From the NCBI GenBank assembly GCA_024509875.1, contig JAMPIV010000582.1, forward strand, positions 186,001-250,000: 64,000 nucleotides of DNA, in the 5' to 3' direction. The notes under the pieces were generated by a model. That model did no database searches and was not told the origin of the DNA. It was given only the letters and a program-made list of their open reading frames with translations. The position numbers were made by a program, and so were the translations under genes. Source of the DNA: Oreohelix idahoensis. Taxonomy: Eukaryota; Mollusca; Gastropoda; Stylommatophora; Oreohelicidae. Shown here one piece after another: positions 42,451-54,965 of the stretch (positions are counted from its first letter, which is position 1; each line of letters starts with the position of its first letter).

Positions 42451-43026
42451 TTGTAGCTCGCAGAATATATAAAAAATGTGACAACAGGAAAAAAAATTAT
42501 GTTTTTAAGAAAATGTTATTTAAAAAAAATGTGACTCAGGTTCGGTATTTAATTCATAATGTAATTGTTCTATTGTTTACAAAGACATTTGAGTTATGTG
42601 TATTCTATAATGTTTATGATGCTTCGTCTTCTAAAATATCTGTCATGTCTTGCACCCCCAACAGAAGGCGGGTCTTGCACTCCCAGGTGATGCATGCCCA
42701 CCTGGTTATGAAGTACTGTATTAGATAGAAAAATTAAAAGTTTATGAGAGAAACCTGAGAAAGACTGCCAACTTAATGAGAGAAATAGATGTAGTTATGT
42801 CAGAGCGAGCAAAGATGAAGAATACGACTGAACTAAATTATTGTTCATACCCTCTTAACTGTAAGACATGACAGCCCTTAGCAGAAACAATAAATGTCTG
42901 TTGAGAGATTTATCACATACAATAGTGTGGGTGTTACTGCGGCGGTAGGGTCGTATGATCCTAGTGAAAGAAGCGCTGTTCTATATTTTTGACCGAGAAA
43001 CTAGGTGATGTCAACGGGTGTATGTA
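42451..43026. other. No feature recognised
   Basis: AT-rich sequence with no recognisable coding or repeat content. Confidence 0.5.
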
Positions 43027-43411
43027 CAGGCATACTTCGGTTTATTGCGCTTCGCTTTATTGCGCTTCGAAGATATTGCTCTTTTTTCAAATTATTCATG
43101 TTTATTTATTAGAACGTGCCTTCTTCTTCCGACAGATTTTGGCTCTCCACCTGCAAAAAGATTAGGATTCACTGAAGGCTCAGATGATGAAGATTAGCAT
43201 TGTTTTAGCAATAAAGTATTTTTAATTTTACAGTACATTTTTTTAGACCTAGCGCTATTGTGCACTTAATAGGCATAATGTGAACATGATTTTAGGCTTT
43301 TATATGCACTGGGAAGACACACACAAAAATGGGTGTGACCCGCTTTATTGCGATATTCGCTTTATTGCGGTGGTCTGGAACCGAATCCGCAATGTCTCCG
43401 AGGTATGCCTG
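43027..43411 (+). mobile_element. Tigger1-like (pogo) internally deleted element
   Basis: Ends caggcatacttcgg and, reverse-complemented, caggcatacctcgg, with TA on both sides (43025-43026 and 43412-43413). The subterminal sequence (tttattgcgcttcgctttat at the left, cgctttattgcggtggtctg at the right) closely matches, from memory, mammalian Tigger1. Between the ends only the transposase C-terminus survives, in a plus frame reading SPPAKRLGFTEGSDDED then stop (about 43142-43196), followed by an AATAAA signal. At 385 bp this is a deletion derivative of a roughly 2.4-kb element. Confidence 0.85.
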
Positions 43412-43413
43412 TA

Positions 43414-44406
43414 TATGTATGTTTGGGTTGATATGTCGTAAAAGGAAGGCGAATTTGTTACTACAACTTACGAGATGGACTGAATATAGGGGCGGACTGA
43501 ACGGTTGGGCAATCTGGACAGTTTGACATCGTGGCATGGAAGGATGTCAACAACGGAATTGACACATTGTACTGGAGACAGGAAGTTGTGGAGAGACATG
43601 ATCTCTTACACCACTAGACATGGTACTTGAAGAAAAACAAGTTTAATCATATGGATATGGAAGAACCGCTCCGAGTTTTCAGGTCAGTCAGGAAATATCA
43701 GCATACATATTTTTAGCGTAACAAGTTTTTTTGTTGAAGGATTTTTTTAAAAAGATATTTGTTTTCAGTATCATTCCATGTTTAATAACTCCATTGGCCA
43801 CACTTCTGTTACCTGTTCGCCACATATGTTGGTTGGCAAACGAATTGCCCACCTCTGATTGGAGATGGGATGCATGTTAGGTTGAGCTAGAAGGTACAAG
43901 GTAGTGTGTGTGTGTATGTGTGTGTGTGAATGGCAAAGCGAAAGGACAGCAAGCTGTTTGCCAGTATGTGAGTTTACATGAGATAATTAGCTGAAAAATT
44001 GCATGTACCTGGGTGTGGGAGAGAATGCTTTTGCTTTGTGTGTGTGAGAGAGTTCTTGTGGGAGTAAGGAAGCAGGGAACCGTAACAGTGTTGTATTAAG
44101 ATCCGCAGACGATGGAAATAGTAAGTTCAAGTACCTCATACTTCTAAAATTAAAAGAAAAAAAACCGTTTTTGGAAACTAATGATTTAAAACAAAGATTT
44201 AAAACAAAAACATAAAAAAACAACAGACATGAGAAAATATGAACATATGGTCATCGGAAGAAGGTTAAAAAAACTCTAAAATTTAACGTTTATATTTGTC
44301 TTATTTCTTTCTTTCATTCTGAAATAATCTTTCATATTTTTGAAAATGCCAGCAAACCGCCTGCGAAAAACGTTTCTCGGTTATCTTTCCGCTCCTTATA
44401 GAGCAT
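43414..44406. other. No gene recognised; short TG tract
   Basis: Contains a (TG)n stretch near 43905-43928. No coding frame with recognisable content. Confidence 0.5.
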
Positions 44407-46850
44407 GCTACTACTACTACAGCTGGTCCACCATACTACTACAGCTGGTCCACCATACTACTACAGCTGGTCCACCATGCTACTACAGCTGGTCCACCAT
44501 ACTACTACAGCTGGTCCACCATACTACTACAGCTGGTCCACCATACTACCACAGCTGGTCCACCATACGACTACAGCTGGCCCTCCACGCGACTACAGCT
44601 GGTCCACCATACTACTACAGCTGGTCCACCATGCTACTACAGCTAGTCCATCATGCTACTACAGCTGGTCCACCATGCTACTACAGCTGGTCCACCATGC
44701 TACTACAGCTGGTCCACCATGCTACTACAGCTGGTCCACCATGCTACTACAGCTGGTCCACCATACTACTACAGCTGGTCCACCATACTACTACAGCTGG
44801 TCCACCATGCTACTACAGCTGGTCCATCATACTACTACAGCTGGTCCACCATGCTTCTACAGCTGGTCCAACATGTTACTACAGCTGGTCCACCATGCTA
44901 CTACAGCTGGTGCACCATACTACTACAGCTGGTCCACCATACTACTACAGCTGGTCCACCACGCTACTACAGCTGGTCCACCATCCTACTATATCTGGTC
45001 CACCATTCTACTACTGCTGGTCCATCATACTACTACAGCTGGTCCACCATGCTACTACAGCTGGTCCACCATACTACTACAGCTGGTCCACCATACTACT
45101 ACAGCTGGTCCACCATACTACTACAGCTGGTCCACCATACTACTAGAGTTGGTCCACCATTGTACTACAGCTGGTCCACCATACTACTACAGCTGGTCCA
45201 CTATACTCCTACAGATGGTCCACCGTTCTACTACAGCTGGTCAACCATTGTACTACAGCTGATCAACCATTCTACTACAGCTGGTCAACCATGCTACTAC
45301 AGCTTGTCCACCATGCTACTACAGCTGGTCAACGATTGTACTACAGCTGTTCCACCATGCTACTACAGCTGGTCCACCATGCTACTACAGCTGGTTCACC
45401 ATGCTACAGCTGGTCCACCATTCTACTACAGCTGGTCCACCATACTACTACAGCTGGTCAACCATTGTACTACAGCTGTTCCACCATGCTACTACAGCTG
45501 GTCCACCATGCTACTACAGCTGGTCCACCATTCTACTACAGCTGGTCCACCTATAAACTGCAGCTGGTCAACCATTGAACTACATCTGTTCCACCATGCT
45601 ACTACAGCTGGTCCACCATGCTACTACAGCTGGTCCACCATACTACTACAGCTGGTCCACCATGCTACTACAGCTGGTCCAACATACGACTACAGCTGGT
45701 CCACCATGCTACTACAGCTGGTCCACCATGCTACTATAACTGGTCCACCATACTACTACAGCTGGTCCACCATACTACTACAGCTAGTCCACTATACTAC
45801 TACAGCTGGTCCACCATACTACTACAGCTGGTCCACCATACTACTACAGCTGGTCCACCATTCTACTGCAGCTGGTCCACCATTGTACTACATCTGTTCC
45901 ACCATGCTACTACAGCTGGTCCACCATACTACTACAGCTGGTCCACCATACTACTACAGCTGGTCCACCATGCTACTACAGCTGGTCCAACAATCTACTA
46001 CAGCTGGTCCACCATGCTACTACAGCTGGTCCACCAAGCTACTACAGCTGGTCCACCATACTACTACAGCTGGTCCACCATACTACTACAGCTTTTCCAC
46101 CATACTACTACAGCTGGTTCACCATACTACTGCAGCTGGTCCACCATACTACTACAGCTGGTCAACCATTCTACTGCAGCTGGTCAACCATTCTACTACA
46201 GCTGTTCCACCATGCTACTACAGTTGGTCCACCATGCTACTACAGCTGGTCCACCATGCTACTGCAACTGGTCCACCATGCTACTACAGCTGGTCCACCA
46301 TGCTACTACAGCTGGTCAACCATTGCACTACAGCTGTTCCACCATGCTACTACAGCTGGTCCACCATGCTACTACAGCTGGTGCACCATGCTACTACAGC
46401 TGGTCAACCATTGTACTACAGCTGTTCCACCATGCTACTACAGCTGGTCCACCATGCTACTACAGCTGGTCCACCATGCTACTACAGCTGGTCCACCATT
46501 CTACTACAGCTGGTCCACCATTCTACTGCAGCTGGTCAACCATTGTACTACATCTGTTCCACCATGCTACTACAGCTGGTCCACCATGCTACTACAGCTG
46601 GTCCACCATTCTACTACAGCTGGTCCACCTTTCTACTGCAGCTGGTCAACCATTGAACTACATCTGTTCCACCATGCTACTACAGCTGGTCCACCATGCT
46701 ACTACAGCTGGTCCACCATTCTACTTCAGCTGGTCCACCATTCTACTGCAGCTGGTCAACCATTGTACTACATCTGTTCCACCATGATACTACAGCTGGT
46801 CCACCATGCTACTACAGCTGGTGCACCATTCTACTACAGATGGTCCACAT
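44407..46850. repeat. 22-bp satellite, about 111 copies, open in all forward frames
   Basis: 2444 bp of a 22-bp unit centred on ctactacagctggtccacca, every copy containing the palindrome CAGCTG or a one-base variant. Since 22 leaves remainder 1 on division by 3, each forward frame cycles through all three phases and encodes the same 22-residue period (LLQLVHHATTAGPP...). No phase contains a stop. Overlapping frames of 667, 389, 285, 268 and 215 codons result. Variant units (aaccattgta, tgttccacc) recur in groups, suggesting higher-order duplications. I treat the frames as by-products, not genes. Confidence 0.97.
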
Positions 46851-47691
46851 TGCAGGAGTGCTGCACCAAACAGTCACATACTCTTGTAGCAGTGTTTTTT
46901 TAAGCAATATTATAACACAGGTGCAAATAACAAGTTTACTTTAAACATCTATAAATCCGCAACATAAACTGTTCATCGTTTTTTTTCATCCGTGCTGAAT
47001 GCTGTGTTGCCAGTGCTAGCATCAAACCACGTTTCCTCAGAATGAATCATTACCATTTACCTTGTCCCCATCTAGTTTCTGTCCTATTGGGTCTGTTATG
47101 AGACAACGAAAGACTAGGATAATCGCTTCCTCATACAATTCAAACAGGAGACCACCAACAGATTGTGTATGAGGCTGGCAACATCTATATATAAAACTAA
47201 TTGCCACATAAACAGCTGCTGCAAGAGCACAAGAATGCTTGGTGAAGGTTCTATGTTAGCAGACCAGCTGCATTGGGGGCTCAATACACCATAAGGAGCA
47301 AAGAGGAAAATTGATGATGATGTGGGATTGCTGTTTATATTGTTAATTCCATATTATGCTTGTTTGCTCGATTATGTCTAGGATTAATAATTATATTGTC
47401 CACAAGGTTCAAATCAACCACCACAAGAACTCAGTAACAGTATTTTCAACGTTCCAACTCAACGATAAAAATATCGAGAAAACGAAAAGATCAGCCATAC
47501 TCTTGGTCATTCTATCTGACATGTGGCGTGCAATAGCCAACGCCACAGATGATGACTTACCTTGTCACATAGTTTATCGTTTTCAGTTATATATAACGTA
47601 TAATTTAAGGTTTCTGCGTTTCCCAGTTGAAAGCGAAAACAAAAATTCCTTTAACAGCCCACTGAAATAAAGACAAATACCTTGAGTCAAT
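46851..47691. other. No feature recognised
   Basis: Unique-looking AT-rich sequence with one 104-codon frame (47356-47670) that runs into the SINE border and has no recognisable content. Confidence 0.5.
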
Positions 47692-47945
47692 GTAAGGTAA
47701 AGGTATTCTGTAGCAGGTGCTGCCTTAGTGGAGGGAAGTGTTAGAGATATCACTTCACTAGTACCAGCTTCGAAAGGTTCGGGGTTATCAGGTTCCTTCC
47801 TCGCTACCTTTGCCATGCCTAACACAAGAGCAGAGTCAGGTATCCATTTACAGCTGGGTGGACTGTAGCGTGACGCCACAGTCTTTCAAACCTGGTACCT
47901 TTGCCGCGAGAAGCCAGAGCTTTAATCACTCCGCCAAATCTGAAG
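47692..47945 (-). mobile_element. tRNA-derived SINE, family S1, minus copy
   Basis: On the minus strand: A-box-like tggcggagtgatta, degenerate B-box aggtttgaaag, a central ccagctgtaaatggatacctg block, then a body ending cagcacctgctacagaatac and a ctttaccttac tail. It matches the 48331-48591 copy across head, centre and tail. Target duplication not identified. Confidence 0.8.
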
Positions 47946-48330
47946 CTCAAATTAGTTCTTAAGAAAGATTCGAACATCCAGGAATAAGAGATTTCTGTCG
48001 CTGACAAAATAATAGAACCAAACAGAAATGTCATGCAACCTGCTGTCTGCACAAATGTGATCTAATACAGAATGACAGACCCTTCCTGTCAGAAGATTCG
48101 AATTACACAGAAAACAGTATGACTCCGCAGAACTCATTTAAACACCTTATTGCTACCTGTCTAGCAGAAATTTTGCGCAGTTAAGTTGATCGTGCAGTAA
48201 CTAGACATGCTGAATCTTTTTTTTTTCTTTTTTTTTTTTTAAAGTAAATGAAGACAAATATATTCTCATCTATCTGTGATGGGTTATAATTAGGATATGT
48301 GGTGTCTATAGTTTTTTTTAGTTTTAGAAC

Positions 48331-48591
48331 GTCCGATTGACAGAGTGGTTAGACTGCTGGTCTCTCGCGGCTACGGTGCCCGGTTCGATTCACGGCATCA
48401 TCATGTTCCAGTCTACCCAGCTGTAAATGGGTGCCTGACTTTGATCTTGAGTTAGGGAAGGACAATGCAGCGAGGAAGGGAACTGGTCACCCCCCACCTT
48501 TCGATGCTGGACCTAGTGTAGTGAAGTCTCTAACACTTCAATCCCCTACGTCAGGATCTGCTATGGGCCTACCTTTATCTTTTTTTACCTT
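48331..48591 (+). mobile_element. tRNA-derived SINE, family S1, plus copy
   Basis: A-box gacagagtggttagactgc, B-box ggttcgattc, central ccagctgtaaatgggtgcct, body with ggacctagtgtagtgaagtc and atctgctatgggcctacctt. Inverted relative to the copy 400 bp upstream, so the pair could fold. Overlapping open frames (48431-48661) are incidental. Confidence 0.82.
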
Positions 48592-49000
48592 CAATTTTTT
48601 TATATGTTATGTTCACTTGCCGCTTTTTCCTTATAGCATTGTTACTCCTGGGCCTGGCTAATTATTTTATACTATGGTAAATGACAATGTTATAACTATG
48701 TTCGTTTGTGTGTGTGTGTGTGTGTTTCCTTAGTCCTACAATGGTACATTTTTCAACAATTTTTGCTGTAATAAACAGGAAGGTTAGCAAGATGTGGTGA
48801 CAGCTTGGGGTCGTGGGTTAATATTTAATGTATTATTTATTTCACATTACTAATTTGTATTGCTTAATTTTTCTTCTTCTTCTTTAAGTACCATGCTGGC
48901 TGGAGTAGGCGATCCTGTCCTGTCTATAGTAATATTTGTCAATTCTATTGTTGATTTCTTTCTTACAAAGATGTCAATCTGTCCACTATCTTCTCTCTTC

Positions 49001-49002
<2 letters not shown>
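48592..49002. other. No gene recognised; short TG tract
   Basis: (TG)n at about 48708-48725; otherwise no recognisable feature. Confidence 0.5.
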
Positions 49003-49079
<77 letters not shown>

Positions 49080-49080
49080 C
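49003..49080. repeat. CT microsatellite
   Basis: About 35 uninterrupted CT dinucleotides followed by short TTTC variants. The frames across it on both strands are artefacts. Confidence 0.97.
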
Positions 49081-49855
49081 AGTCTTTCCTGTTGTCACGA
49101 CACATTCCAGCTTATTTCTACTCATACCAACATAACATGCCCAAACAAGTGGATTGCTTCCTTCTTACATAAGCGACAAGAGTGTTTTGCTTGTTCACCT
49201 CTGTCTGGACATCCTCTTTGCTCTGTTAAGCTGTCCATAGTTTTTTTTTTTAAATATTCTTCTGTAAAACCACATCCCTGTGGTCTCTGGCACTTTTCCT
49301 ACTTCTTACTAATTGTGACAGTTCGTATGTTTTGATGATTGTCAGTTTCAGTGGCAACACAAAGTTTGTAAACAACGGAGAGCAATTTATGCTTGATATT
49401 GCTTGATAAATTGGGCGTGCTGTTGTGGGGTTAATTTTGTAATTGACTGTGGCTGTTGTGTAAGCAAATACTCACCGATTTTTTTAACAAATTTAGAATA
49501 CCAAATAAGACGAAGAAACACTTGGCAAAAACAATAAATGTTTGTTAAAATTCAACAGAAACCATTTTTTTCTCTTGTACAACAAATTTTAGACATGAAA
49601 TATTTCATCCTAAGTATGGTGAAAAACTTTAAATAGCTATATATACAAGCACAGTGATACCAAATTGCAGCAGTCTTAGCCATGTTGATTTATTGATTGT
49701 ACGTAACTTCGTTCTCTAACAGATGATCATTAATTGTCATTAGTACCTCTGCCTTATCAATATCTAGTGTCTACACTATGGGTGCACTCGAAGCTAGTCT
49801 GTCAGCTCTCTCATTGCCGTGTACACCAGCATGACCAGGACAGTAGGTCCAATTT
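49081..49855. other. No feature recognised
   Basis: AT-rich sequence up to the abrupt 5' truncation of the LINE fragment. Confidence 0.5.
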
Positions 49856-51050
49856 TTGCAAAGAACAGGTAGAGGCACTAGAGATCATTTATTCAACATG
49901 AGGATCATCATAGAGAAGTGTAGAGAATTCAACGTTGACCTACATACTTGTTTCATTGATTACACCAAAGCTTTCGATTGTGTACAACATCAGCAGTTAT
50001 GGGCTATTATGAAAAATATGGGATTTCCAAACCACCTTATACAACTCATCGCACTGCTGTACCAAGAACAACAGGCAGCCGTAAGAATAGAGGGGGAAAC
50101 ATCAGAATGGTTTGAAGTACAGAAAGGAGTAAGACAAGGCTGTACCCTTTCCCCTTACCTGTTTAACATTTATGCCGAGAATATCATGAGAAATGTAAGA
50201 GATGACCAAGAACACACAGAGTTTGACTCATTTAACATCGGCGGGTACCAGATCCCGGAAATCAGATATGCTGACGACACAGTCCTCCTATCGACCAACC
50301 CAGAAGGACTTGAACAATTACTTCTGTCCACCAAAAAAACACAGCGAGGCCCAGAATCTATACCTAAACACCAAGAAGACCAAAGTATTGACAACAGACA
50401 AAGTAAAGACCAAACCAGAAATTGAAATTGATAACGAAGAACTGGAAAGTGTTAATGAATTCGAATACTTAGGATCAATCATCAACAGCTCTGGCGACTG
50501 TGCAGTAGAAATTAAAAGAAGACTTGCAATTGCTTCACATAAACTAATACAGATGAAAAACCTATGGCAAGGCACAAGCAAAGAAACAAAGTTACAACTG
50601 ATCAGAGCATGTATATTCCCAGTAGCAACATACGGCTGCGAGACTTGGACACTCAATAAAACAGTTGCAAAAAAGATTACATCATTCGAAATGAAATGCT
50701 ACAGAAGGATGTTGAGAATACCCTGGACAGAAAAAAAGACCAACAGAGAAGTACTACACTCACTAAACGTACAGGAACATTGGCTCCTAAATACCATCGC
50801 AATAAGGAAGCTGAAATTTTTCGGTCATATAAAAAGACATAATAGCCTGGAAAAAACAGTGATGGAAGGCATGGTCCCTGGGAAAAGGGGAAGGGGTCGA
50901 CCTAGACGACGGTGGACCCAGGACATCACAGAGAGTCTGAACTTGTCTTTGGCTGATGCAGGTCGACTTGCCCAGAATCGTGATGCGTTCAGAGCAGCTG
51001 TAATGGAGACAACGTTCTGGAAAGAATACGTCACATGATGATGACAGTGA
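49856..51050 (+). pseudogene. LINE reverse transcriptase, 5'-truncated, one frameshift
   Basis: Begins inside the RT domain (RTGRGTRDHLFNMRIIIEK). Catalytic motifs are intact: CFIDYTKAFDCV (motif A), VRQGCTLSPYLFNIY (B) and IRYADDTVLLS (C, YADD). The frame shifts at the A7 run near 50332-50338 (49856-50425 to 50202-51038) and resumes with the thumb and C-terminal part: VNEFEYLGSIIN, YGCETWTLNKT, CYRRMLRIPW, FFGHIKRHN, GKRGRGRPRRRW. It stops at 51036-51038 before a short tgatgatgac tract. The endonuclease half is missing. The clade is uncertain; the C-terminal layout is common in RTE/L1-type invertebrate LINEs. Confidence 0.88.
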
Positions 51051-51688
51051 TTATTGCTGCTGGAAATATGTTACAGCTACCGTTTACCTGGAAATCGTAA
51101 AATTAGATTTATTTTTCTTTCATTTGAGATGTTGTGCAATTAGTTCTTACTGCATACTATTTATACCTCTGTTATTATTAATTACTAACTGCTGGTACCT
51201 TATTATTTCAGTTAGTTTAGATGTGTCCATTGTTATTTTATTTCTTTTTTTCTTCACATTAAAAACAAAGCTAGCTGGGGCTTATACCTGACATACCCGT
51301 CACACCTTTGAGCGTGTTTTGATTCGCTCTCGTGTTAAGAAATCTTTCACCAGGATTAAATTTTGGTCTTTTTTTTTTAAGACCTGCTAAAGCAGCAGTG
51401 GCCACGTAATGCTGCAATGATCAAACACGACATGCCGCTCAGAGCCCAGGAAAGATTTCACAGTTGAAAGGAAAACTAATTTGGGGATTACAAATAGGGA
51501 ACTAGTAATCGATACACACAAACGTGATTTAAAATGATATTCGATTTTTATGTGTGTGAGTAAAGTTAACGTAGATAATAGGCAAAGGTTGCATTCACCT
51601 TTCATTTGGCGCGGCAAAGATGTTTGTTCATTTACTTTCTTTCTGTCTGTACATTTTCAAGAAGCTCTATGTTTTACTCTCAAAAACA
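51051..51688. other. No feature recognised
   Basis: AT-rich; no recognisable coding content. Confidence 0.5.
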
Positions 51689-52487
<799 letters not shown>

Positions 52488-52514
52488 CAAAAACACGTTT
52501 ACATGCACACGCAG

Positions 52515-52607
<93 letters not shown>
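52488..52607. repeat. TA microsatellite with the same left flank
   Basis: caaaaacacgtttacatgca then cacgcaggtg leads into about 90 bp of TA. Left flank matches 51689-51714 at all but two positions. Confidence 0.93.
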
Positions 52608-52610
<3 letters not shown>

Positions 52611-52712
52611 TGTATACTTACGCTTATCGTGTTCAAATTAAGTTCTTTTGGGACGAACATTTTACCTGTTTATTGATCTTGTGATAAGCAATCAAAATAT
52701 ATAAATATCAAC

Positions 52713-54083
52713 ATCAGCCAACAGAAAAAACAATCAAGTGGACTAAACAGCTTGATGATCTAAATTTTGCCGACCACCTGGCTCTCTGTCCCACAACGGT
52801 ACTTGGATGCTAGACACATGCAAGTGTTTGATGAGAGGTCACAGCAAGTGGGTTTGAAAATGCACATGGGGAAAACAAAGATAATGAGAATAAATGCAGG
52901 AAGCGATAACAGCGTTGGACTGGAAGAAACATCATTACAAGATGTAGAATCATACATATTTGTTGCCAGTAATGTATACACTGTTACAGGGACAGGCAAG
53001 GATATCGAAATAAGAATACAAAAAGCGAAAGGAGCTTTCGTGTTATCGGGAAATATATTAAGATAAAAAGAAATCAAATCCAACACAAAATCAGAATCTT
53101 CAATTTAAGTTACGTCAGTCATGTGATATGGTTCTGAAACATGGAGAACAATAAAAACTACAACATAAAAGCTGCAGACGACTTTAATAAATGGAGGCTT
53201 GCGTAGAGAAGAAGGATTGAAGTGGTGTGACAAGATCGCTAATGGGGGAACAGATGACAAGAATCAGACATTGCCAGTGTAACAAGAGATGACAAGAATC
53301 AGACATTGCCAGTGTAACAAGAGATGACAAGAATCAGACATTGCCAGTGTAACAAGAGATGACAAGAATCAGACATTGCCAGTGTAACAAGAGATGACAA
53401 GAATCAGACATTGCCAGTGTAACAAGAGATGACAAGAATCAGACATTGCCAGTGTAACAAGAGATGACAAGAATCAGACATTGCCAGTGTAACAAGAGAT
53501 GACAAGAATCAGACATTGCCAGTGTAACAAGAGATGACAAGAATCAGACATTGCCAGTGTAACAAGAGATGACAAGAATCAGACATTGCCAGTGTAACAA
53601 GAGATGACAAGAATCAGACATTGCCAGTGTAACAAGAAATGACAAGAATCAGACATTGCCAGTGTAACAAGAGATGACAAGAATCAGACATTGCCAGTGT
53701 AACAAGAGATGACAAGAATCAGACATTGCCAGTGTAACAAGAGATGACAAGAATCAGACATTGCCAGTGTAACAAGAGATGACAATAATCAGACATTGCC
53801 AGTGTAACAAGAGAAGTAGACGCTGGAGATGGATAGGACAAGCATTGAGGAAACCTGCTGATATACTTACAAGGCAGTCCTTGTTCTGGAATCCCCAGGG
53901 TAAGAGAGGAACACGGAGACCAAGGAAATAAACGGTGAAGAGAACTGAAGACAGACGTGAAGGGGATGAAGTAGACAAGGACAGACCTTGAGCAGATGGC
54001 ACGGGACAGGAAGACGTGGTATAAGTTTGTTGAAGGCCTTTGCTCCTTGTGGAGCGGAAGTGTAATAATGATGATGATAAAAC
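52713..54083 (+). pseudogene. LINE RT 3' half, decayed, with internal minisatellite
   Basis: Shows the end of RT motif C (LDDLNFADHLAL, where FADD is expected, so one catalytic Asp is His). It continues with SQQVGLKMHMGKTKIM, a YGSETWRT block, then sixteen 35-bp repeats, then RRWRWIGQALRKP, LFWNPQGKRG and finally LEQMARDRKTWYKFVEGLCS near the 3' end. Stops and frameshifts interrupt the frame many times. It is a different family from the 49.9-51.0 kb LINE and the same family as 54850-54965. Confidence 0.85.
53253..53812. repeat. 35-bp minisatellite, 16 copies, inside LINE
   Basis: Sixteen copies of gatgacaagaatcagacatt + 15 bases, nearly identical (one gaaat and one aataat variant seen). It lies between the LINE's thumb region and its RRWRWIGQALRK block. 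The unit is not a multiple of three. Confidence 0.97.
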
Positions 54084-54331
54084 AGTGAGTACATTCGAGC
54101 TTCGCGCATTTATTAATTCTAATTCCTCTTTTAATTGGAATTTTATTTTATTTACTTATGAAAATATATGATTGTGCAAAATCTATTCACAATAGAACAT
54201 TGTCTGTTGTGTGTGTTTTGAACATTTTCTTCTGGGCAATACTTTTAGCTATGAATGGTAAATAACATTGTTATTGGTTCTGGCTTTTGAAATTTACAGA
54301 GTTCAACGAAGAGATCGTGCATTTCCAAATA
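54084..54331. other. No feature recognised
   Basis: AT-rich sequence between a LINE 3' end and the MITE. Confidence 0.5.
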
Positions 54332-54737
54332 CAGTTGACATTCAAAAATCCGACAACCTCCGGACCTGAGGAGTGCCGGATTGTTGAAAATGCCGGATTT
54401 TTTGGGGTTATATATGCTGTATATATTTAACAGAAAATGACTACCTGTACAGTCCTTTAAAGAAAGAAAATTAAATGTTTACGTTTTACACCACTTCTTT
54501 TATTTGCTGAATCCATAATGGGGCTATACAGCAGCAAATAAATGATAAAATGAGAAGGAATGAGCAGGAATGCCTGTTAACACGTGCAAGCAAGACCCAA
54601 ACAGCTGCATCAAAACATAAACGGCTCCAGAAAACAGTGGCGCGCCAACGAGGTAAATTAAAAAATGCGCTCCGAAATCCATTCCGGAAAACTGAAGGAA
54701 CCGGATTATCGATGGCCGGATTTTTGAATGTCAACTG
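54332..54737. mobile_element. MITE with perfect 20-bp TIRs, Tigger/pogo-like
   Basis: Left end cagttgacattcaaaaatcc, right end its exact reverse complement ggatttttgaatgtcaactg. TA lies directly left (54330-54331) and one base beyond the right end (54739-54740). The CAGTTGAC start resembles Tigger/pogo ends. At 406 bp it is non-autonomous; the plus frame crossing its right end (54550-54963) is not a transposase I recognise. Confidence 0.85.
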
Positions 54738-54849
54738 TTATAATATCTTGTCATCATCTAGTGGCAAAGTATTCAAGTGGATACTCATGAAAGTAATATA
54801 TTCGATGACTACGTGTCTCTTATTTGGTCCAGTTTTGCGTTGGATGTAC

Positions 54850-54965
54850 CACACAGAGAAGTCAACTGAAGACAAACATGAAGGTGATGAAGACGACATC
54901 AGAACACCTGGAGCTGATGGCACGAGACAGGAAGACTATTCTCCTTGGGGAATTGAAAGATGATG
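54850..54965 (+). pseudogene. LINE 3' end fragment
   Basis: One frame reads HLELMARDRKTILLGELKDDE then stop, parallel to LEQMARDRKTWYKFVEGLC of the LINE at 52713-54083, followed by a (TGAA)n tail. A second 3'-terminal copy of the same family 0.9 kb away. Confidence 0.7.

Noticed and set aside
44340..46903. Long overlapping frames of 215-667 codons as protein genes
   Set aside because: They follow directly from a stop-free 22-bp tandem repeat; all three frames give the same peptide period and there is no independent sign of a gene.
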